From contig NZ_KI632511.1 in assembly GCF_000504285.1 (NCBI RefSeq), forward strand, positions 7,112,154 to 7,176,153: a stretch of 64,000 nucleotides of DNA, written 5' to 3'. The notes under the pieces are model-generated. The model was not told where the DNA came from, did no database searches, and saw only the letters and a program-made list of their open reading frames with translations. The stretch's first letter is position 1, and each line of letters opens with the position of its first letter. The stretch comes from Actinospica robiniae DSM 44927. Its GTDB lineage: Bacteria; Actinomycetota; Actinomycetes; Streptomycetales; Catenulisporaceae. Of the stretch, positions 60,134-64,000 are shown piece by piece. The position numbers were made by a program, and so were the translations under genes.

Positions 60134-60883
60134 TCACCCGAGCTGTTCGAACGCCTCCGCCGTGACGCAATACGCCGCGCCGTTCTCGCCCTTGCCGCGT
60201 GCCAGGTCGAGGACGGCGGCGCCGACCTGTTCGGGGGAGAGCTGCCCGGGCCCGCGGCGGCGCAGGAACTCCGCGACGTCGATCCCGAGCCGGCGGGCGT
60301 ACGCGTCGACGGCGGCCCCGCCGAGCCCGGTGGCGTCGGTGAGGTCCGGCAGCAGCGAGAGGAACCGGATGCCGAGCCCCGCCCGCGTCGACTCGTCCGC
60401 GGCGTATCCGGCCACGAAGCGCACGGTCGCCTTCGCCCCGGCATACCCCCCGCTCAACGGCGATCCGCCGATCGCCGCCCGGCTGGACACGGCGATCACC
60501 GTGCTGCCCGGCTCGAGGGGTGCGAGCAGCGCCTCGCGATGGAACGCGAACGCCTGGCGCACGTCCGTCTCCCACGCCGAGCTGAACGCCTCCCAAGTCA
60601 GCTGCTGCAACGCCCGCGGCAGTGGCCGGGCGCCCGCGTTGAGGACGACGAGGCCGGGGCGGTAGGCGTCGAAAAGCCGCCCGGGCAACGTGAAGTCCGT
60701 CACGTCGGCAACGCAGGGCTCGAAGCCGTCGCCGAGCAACTCGGCCGTCGACTCCAGCGCCGTGCGGTCCCGCGCCACCCCCACAACCCGCGCCCCCGCG
60801 CCGACCAGCGAGGCGGCGATGGCGCGCCCGAAGCCGCGGCTCGCCCCGGTGACGATCGCGGTGGTGCCGGAAAGCTCAGTCAT
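60134..60883 (-). CDS. Short-chain dehydrogenase/reductase
   Basis: NAD(P)-dependent oxidoreductase of 249 aa with a Rossmann fold. The cofactor loop is TGASRGFG, with NAG in VVLNAGARPL. The catalytic serine is in AVSSRAAIG and the Y-x3-K pair in GYAGAKATV. The substrate is unknown. ATG 60883 is preferred over a start seven codons upstream because it begins at the conserved core. A perfect CTTTCGAAAG palindrome lies about 35 bp upstream and could be regulatory. Confidence 0.88.
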   Translation of the reverse strand: MTELSGTTAIVTGASRGFGRAIAASLVGAGARVVGVARDRTALESTAELLGDGFEPCVADVTDFTLPGRLFDAYRPGLVVLNAGARPLPRALQQLTWEAFSSAWETDVRQAFAFHREALLAPLEPGSTVIAVSSRAAIGGSPLSGGYAGAKATVRFVAGYAADESTRAGLGIRFLSLLPDLTDATGLGGAAVDAYARRLGIDVAEFLRRRGPGQLSPEQVGAAVLDLARGKGENGAAYCVTAEAFEQLG

Positions 60884-60973
60884 GATCGATGCCCTCTTCC
60901 GCATAGGTGGTGACCTTTCGAAAGTGCAGATCCGCCCGGCTCTCCGAACTCATCGCCGCCCAGACACCCCCAC

Positions 60974-61966
60974 TCACCTCAGCCCGAAGAGCTCGAACAA
61001 CGACGGCTGCAGGAACACGTGGATGCCGCCCAACCCCTCCGTGGTCGGCTCCAAGAGGTGGATCCCATGCGGCGCCCACACCCCGTCGCCGTCGCCGGCT
61101 CCGTCCTCGCCTTCACCTTCGCCTTGGCGCAGGTACGAGGCGTACCCCGCCAACCCGTTCGCCGCGATCGGAACCATGCGTAGACGCCGCCCCTCGACCG
61201 CGACACGTCCGGCGAGGAACCGTCCGACCGCCTCACGCCCCTGGAACCAGGTGAGGTAGGGCGGCATCTCAAGCCGGACATCCTCACGCAGAATGCGTGT
61301 CAGCCCTTCGATGTCGGCGCGTTCGAAGGCATGCAGGTAGCGCTCCAACTGGCGCCGGCGTTCGGGTTCGGTAGGCTCCTGCGGCCGATCCGGCGCAAGC
61401 GCACGCGCGTCCTCAAGCTGCGCGCGAGCGCGTTGCAGAGCACTGTTGACGCTCGCCACTGTGCTCTCGAGGATTTCAGCAGTCTCCTTCGCCGAGAATG
61501 CGTAGACGTCGCGCAGAATCAGTGCCGCACGCTGCCGAGCCGGCAAGAGCTGCAGGGCACTGAGAAAAGCGAGCCGGACGCCGGCCCGGTCGACCACCGC
61601 GTCCGCCGGATCCGAGACGAAGAGCGAATCAGGTGCAGGCTCAAGCCAAAAGGCCTCATCCGCGGCCCGCTCGAGTGACGTATCAGCGTCCGCCGACGGC
61701 GCCCCGAGTCCGGAGGGCAGCGGCAGCCGAGCCCGCCGTTCCAACGCCCGCAGGCAAGCGTTCGTCGCGATCCGATAGAGCCAGACCCGCACCGACGAGC
61801 GCGATTCGAACCCCTCCCGCCCCCGCCAGGCCCGCAGCATCGTCTCCTGCACCGCATCCTCGGCGTCGTGCACCGAGCCGAGCATGCGATAGCAGTGAGC
61901 AAGCAGCTCGCGCCGGTACGGCGCGGCAAGGTCGGCCATGTCCCCAGTGTCAACCGTCGCGGTCAT
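60974..61966 (-). CDS. ECF sigma factor with SnoaL-like C-terminal domain
   Basis: Protein of 330 aa. Region 2 has HCYRMLGSVHDAEDAVQETM and VRVWLYRIATNACLRALE. Region 4 has LLPARQRAALILRDVYAFSA and a helix-turn-helix ETAEILESTVASVNSALQRA. Residues after about 200 form a SnoaL/NTF2-like domain (RYLHAFERADIEGLTRILRED ... LTWFQGREAVGRFL). This layout matches the SigG/TIGR02960-type group, in which the tail replaces a separate anti-sigma. ATG 61966 has a GAGGCGGG upstream. Divergent from the VOC gene. Confidence 0.87.
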   Translation of the reverse strand: MTATVDTGDMADLAAPYRRELLAHCYRMLGSVHDAEDAVQETMLRAWRGREGFESRSSVRVWLYRIATNACLRALERRARLPLPSGLGAPSADADTSLERAADEAFWLEPAPDSLFVSDPADAVVDRAGVRLAFLSALQLLPARQRAALILRDVYAFSAKETAEILESTVASVNSALQRARAQLEDARALAPDRPQEPTEPERRRQLERYLHAFERADIEGLTRILREDVRLEMPPYLTWFQGREAVGRFLAGRVAVEGRRLRMVPIAANGLAGYASYLRQGEGEGEDGAGDGDGVWAPHGIHLLEPTTEGLGGIHVFLQPSLFELFGLR

Positions 61967-62021
61967 CGGCACCCGCCTCTTCCTCTGACTCGAGCTTTCG
62001 TGCCCCGCCGAGTACCGATCC

Positions 62022-62053
62022 GCGAGCCCGCCGAAACTCATCGGCGGGCTCGC
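62022..62053. promoter_or_regulatory. 13-bp inverted repeat between sigma and VOC genes
   Basis: GCGAGCCCGCCGA (62022-62034) and TCGGCGGGCTCGC (62041-62053) are perfect arms around AACTCA. It may be an RNA hairpin in the sigma leader, a transcription insulator, or an operator. Confidence 0.5.
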
Positions 62054-62069
62054 TCGTTCCGGCCCTGCC

Positions 62070-62101
62070 GGGCTAGTATCTTGATATCGAGATACTAGCC
62101 C
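62070..62101. promoter_or_regulatory. 32-bp palindromic operator upstream of the VOC gene
   Basis: GGGCTAGTATCT (62070-62081) and AGATACTAGCCC (62090-62101) are perfect 12-bp arms. The centre TGATATCG contains the palindrome GATATC, so only one base pair mismatches across all 32 bp. It contains TAGTAT- and TATCTT-like -10 sequences, so binding would block the promoter. This is probably a MarR- or TetR-type site. Confidence 0.65.
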
Positions 62102-62119
62102 GCGCTGGAGGCCCCACCC

Positions 62120-62527
62120 ATGACCACGACACCCGCGTCCGCCCCCGCCTTCTCGTTCGCCGCGATCGACCACGTCCAACTCGCCATCCCGCCGGGCGGC
62201 GAGCAGCAGGTCCGCGCCTTCTGGGGCGAGTTGCTCGGCTTGGCGGAACTCCCCAAGCCGCCGGCCCTCGCCCCCCGCGGCGGCTGCTGGTTCCAAGGCC
62301 CTGCGTTCCAGCTCCATCTTGGCGTCGAACAGGATTTCCACCCTGCCCGAAAGGCTCACCCCGGCTTCCACATCCGTGGCCTACGCGCGCTCGCAGAGCG
62401 CCTGACCGACCACGGCTACCCCGTGACCTTCAGTGACGAGGTGCCTGGCCAAGACCGCTTCCACACCGTGGATCCGTTCGGCAACCGGCTCGAATTCCTC
62501 GAGCCCTACGCCATGTCCGCGAACTGA
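62120..62527 (+). CDS. VOC (glyoxalase/bleomycin resistance) superfamily protein
   Basis: Protein of 135 aa with paired beta-alpha-beta modules: FAAIDHVQLAIPPGGEQQVR at the start (metal His in DHVQ), and AHPGFHIRGLRALAERL with VDPFGNRLEFLEP at the end (Glu ligand in LEFLE). The family includes dioxygenases, isomerases and resistance proteins; the substrate is unknown. CTGGAGG precedes ATG 62120. Its 3' end overlaps the convergent gene by 22 bp. Confidence 0.85.
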   Translation: MTTTPASAPAFSFAAIDHVQLAIPPGGEQQVRAFWGELLGLAELPKPPALAPRGGCWFQGPAFQLHLGVEQDFHPARKAHPGFHIRGLRALAERLTDHGYPVTFSDEVPGQDRFHTVDPFGNRLEFLEPYAMSAN

Positions 62528-62988
62528 CCCGGCTCGTAGCTCCCGCCGGGATTGCGCACGATCACGTTGAGCCGGTTGTTGGCGTTGATCATCGCGACCA
62601 GGGAGACCAGCGCGACGATCTGATCGTCGTCGTAGTGCGCGCGCACACGCTCCCACGTCTCGTCACTGACACCCCCGGCTCCGTCGGCAATCCGCGTACC
62701 TTCCTCGGCCAGGGCCAGCGCCGCGCGTTCGGCATCGGTGAACACCGTCGACTCGCGCCACGCCGCGACGAGGTTGAGCCGAACCGCGGCCTCGCCGACG
62801 GACGCGGCGTCCTTGGTGTGGTAGTCGACGCAGAAGCCGCAACCGTTGATCTGACTGGCCCGCAGCATCACAAGGTTCTCGGTGGCTTGGGGCAGCGCCG
62901 AATCCGTGATGGTCAGCGCGACGGCGTAGATCCGCTTCGCGATCCTGGCGCCGAGATCGTTGCCGAGGAGATCGAATCGGGGCTCCAT
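62506..62988 (-). CDS. Carboxymuconolactone decarboxylase/AhpD-like protein
   Basis: Protein of 160 aa of the CMD/AhpD fold. The redox motif C-x2-C with the following histidine is intact in NGCGFCVDYHTKDA, as in peroxidase partners. FTDAERAALALAEEGTRIAD follows. It is a tandem duplicate of the next gene upstream (63010-63492); both are 160 aa with the same tail, and the gap is 21 nt, so they form one operon. It probably acts in peroxide or organic hydroperoxide defence. Confidence 0.87.
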   Translation of the reverse strand: MEPRFDLLGNDLGARIAKRIYAVALTITDSALPQATENLVMLRASQINGCGFCVDYHTKDAASVGEAAVRLNLVAAWRESTVFTDAERAALALAEEGTRIADGAGGVSDETWERVRAHYDDDQIVALVSLVAMINANNRLNVIVRNPGGSYEPGQFADMA

Positions 62989-63009
62989 AATCAGGCTCCT
63001 TAATAGCTG

Positions 63010-63492
63010 CTAGTTGAGGTTGTCGGGCCGGTAGTCGCCACCGGGCTGCCGGACGATGACGCTCATCCGGTTCGTCGCGTTCATCAGGGCGATGAGGATC
63101 ACCAGATCCGACAGCTGGTCCTCGTCGAAGTGCGCCCGCGCCTGCTCCCAGGTCGCGTCGCTGACCCCGGCGGCCCCGTCGGCGATCCGCGTGCCCTGCT
63201 CGGTCAGCGCCAGCGCCGCGCGTTCGGCGTCGGTGAACACCGTGGTCTCGCGCCAGGCGGCGACGAGGTGGATGCGCGCGAAGCTCTCCCCGGCGGCTGC
63301 GGCGTTCTTCGTCCACACGTCGGTGGCGTAGGCGTCACCGTTGACCTGGCTTGCCCGCAACAGCACCAGCTTCTGGGTCGTCGCGGGCAGGCGGGACTCC
63401 TGCAGGATCGTCTTGCTTGCGGCCCCGAAGTGCCCCGCCGCTTTGGCTGCGGTCGAGTTCGGGTTGCCGAACAGATTCAAACGAGCGGTCAT
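63010..63492 (-). CDS. CMD/AhpD-like paralogue lacking the C-x2-C motif
   Basis: Protein of 160 aa, clearly paralogous to 62506-62988 (shared FTDAERAALAL, GTRIADGA and the MSVIVRQPGG/LNVIVRNPGG tail). Where the partner has NGCGFCVDYHTKDA, this one has NGDAYATDVWTKNA, so both cysteines and the histidine are lost. It cannot do the usual thiol chemistry and may be a structural or regulatory subunit. ATG 63492 is chosen to match the partner's length. An ECF-type promoter lies about 45 bp upstream on the minus strand. Confidence 0.85.
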   Translation of the reverse strand: MTARLNLFGNPNSTAAKAAGHFGAASKTILQESRLPATTQKLVLLRASQVNGDAYATDVWTKNAAAAGESFARIHLVAAWRETTVFTDAERAALALTEQGTRIADGAAGVSDATWEQARAHFDEDQLSDLVILIALMNATNRMSVIVRQPGGDYRPDNLN

Positions 63493-63536
63493 CGAAGGAA
63501 GCTCCTTGCGCATCGATTCGGTCGAAGTCGAACAGG

Positions 63537-63564
63537 AGATGCCGCGGACCCCTCCGGCGTGACA
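63537..63564 (-). promoter_or_regulatory. ECF-type promoter for the CMD operon
   Basis: Read on the minus strand: TGTCACG (63564-63558), 16-bp spacer, CATCT (63541-63537). It is identical in both boxes and spacing to the plus-strand promoter at 63599-63626 and close to the ECF41 consensus TGTCACA-N16-CGTC as I recall it. Confidence 0.65.
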
Positions 63565-63598
63565 GCCCTCCGATGTGGCCTACGTCACGAGCGTCGGG

Positions 63599-63626
63599 TG
63601 TCACGGGCGCGACGGCAGCGGCATCT
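63599..63626 (+). promoter_or_regulatory. ECF-type promoter for the SigJ-like gene
   Basis: TGTCACG (63599-63605), 16-bp spacer, CATCT (63622-63626), about 48 bp before ATG 63674. It suggests that the sigma factor activates its own gene and the divergent CMD operon. Confidence 0.65.
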
Positions 63627-63673
63627 TGTGTGCGGTACTAGGAAGATCCGCAGCCGGGAAACGGGAACTGATC

Positions 63674-64000
63674 ATGAGTGAGCGCACCGAGCAGATCACG
63701 CAGACCACGGAAGCCACCGAGACCTTCGTCCTCCACCGCAATCTGCTCTTCACCGTCGCCTACGAGATGCTCGGCTCCGCCGCCGACGCCGAGGACGTGC
63801 TGCAGGAGACGTGGCTGCGGTGGGTGCAGGTCGACCTCGCGACCGTGCAGGACCAGCGCGCCTACCTCGTCCGCATCACCACCCGTCAGGCACTGATGCG
63901 GCTGCGCTCACTCCGCCGCCGCAAGGAGTCCTACGTCGGCCCGTGGCTCCCCGAGCCGCTGCTGACCGCCCCCGACGTCGCGCAGGACGTCGAGCTGGCC
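63674..64000 (+). CDS. ECF sigma factor, SigJ/ECF41-like (partial, cut by window end)
   Basis: The frame from ATG 63674 stays open for 109 codons to the last base of the window. It reads MSERTEQITQTTEATETF, then region 2 with YEMLGSAADAEDVLQETW and QRAYLVRITTRQALMRLRSL, then GPWLPEPL, a stretch typical of SigJ/ECF41-type factors that carry a C-terminal SnoaL-like domain. The rest lies outside the window. GGGAA lies upstream. Divergence from two CMD genes and the matched promoters are the standard ECF41 context. Confidence 0.85.
   Translation, partial: MSERTEQITQTTEATETFVLHRNLLFTVAYEMLGSAADAEDVLQETWLRWVQVDLATVQDQRAYLVRITTRQALMRLRSLRRRKESYVGPWLPEPLLTAPDVAQDVELA

Overview
The window is 64 kb of very GC-rich, gene-dense DNA with actinobacterial features: a DapC/DapE lysine branch, a DUF3117 mini-protein, a DivIVA-domain protein, a SigE/zinc-anti-sigma/TatB/Mrp neighbourhood, a PknG-like kinase, many GTG starts and many leaderless transcripts. 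The large secreted glycosidases and the sugar ABC operon suggest a filamentous soil actinomycete, perhaps of the Catenulispora/Actinospica/Streptacidiphilus type; the genus is an inference. No rRNA, tRNA, CRISPR array, phage gene or transposase was recognised.

Layout. 0.2-13.7 kb is mostly core metabolism: threonine deaminase, ferredoxin, dapC, three exported or membrane proteins, dapD-dapE, an exported esterase, a LOG-family protein, bioA, DivIVA-domain, GrpB-like and enoyl-CoA hydratase genes, and DUF3117. 14-18.6 kb is the envelope-stress block: ECF sigma, anti-sigma, tatB and Mrp, with no htrA protease between anti-sigma and tatB. 18.7-25 kb holds an EamA transporter and CoA-ester genes (malyl-CoA lyase-like, acyl-CoA dehydrogenase, MaoC hydratase) that resemble part of the ethylmalonyl-CoA pathway; a 162-bp MITE-like palindrome lies at one stop codon. 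25-32 kb carries DUF6758, PHP and MarC genes, a DUF1707 protein, KptA, a SigE-family sigma factor overlapping a membrane partner, and a glutaryl-CoA dehydrogenase-like gene.

32-47.6 kb is accessory: an MFS exporter, a GH51-like/FnIII/CBM2 secreted enzyme behind a well-formed promoter and operator, an FAD oxidoreductase, a KAP NTPase with two receiver-like repeats, a very large GH95-like enzyme with a carbohydrate-binding module, and a complete three-gene ribose-type sugar ABC operon. 47.6-49.1 kb has no gene. It is a pair of 487-bp inverted arms, each containing its own 149-bp hairpin, around a spacer with direct repeats.

49.1-57.1 kb is the most interesting part: six co-directional, mostly overlapping genes for a trypsin-like protease fused to a degenerate P-loop domain, a PknG-like Ser/Thr kinase, a von Willebrand A protein, a four-helix membrane protein, a solute-binding lipoprotein without its own transporter, and a trypsin-co-occurring (trypco) protein. 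I read it as an extracellular-ligand-sensing kinase/protease system. It resembles the mycobacterial GlnH-GlnX-PknG sensor with protease, VWA and trypco parts added.

57.2-64 kb carries a LigC-type DNA ligase facing a LigD-type polymerase, an AlkB-like dioxygenase, a short-chain dehydrogenase, an ECF sigma factor with a SnoaL-like tail, a VOC protein behind a strong palindrome, and two duplicated carboxymuconolactone-decarboxylase-family genes divergent from a SigJ-like sigma gene cut by the window edge. Matching TGTCACG-N16-CATCT promoters drive both directions of that last pair.
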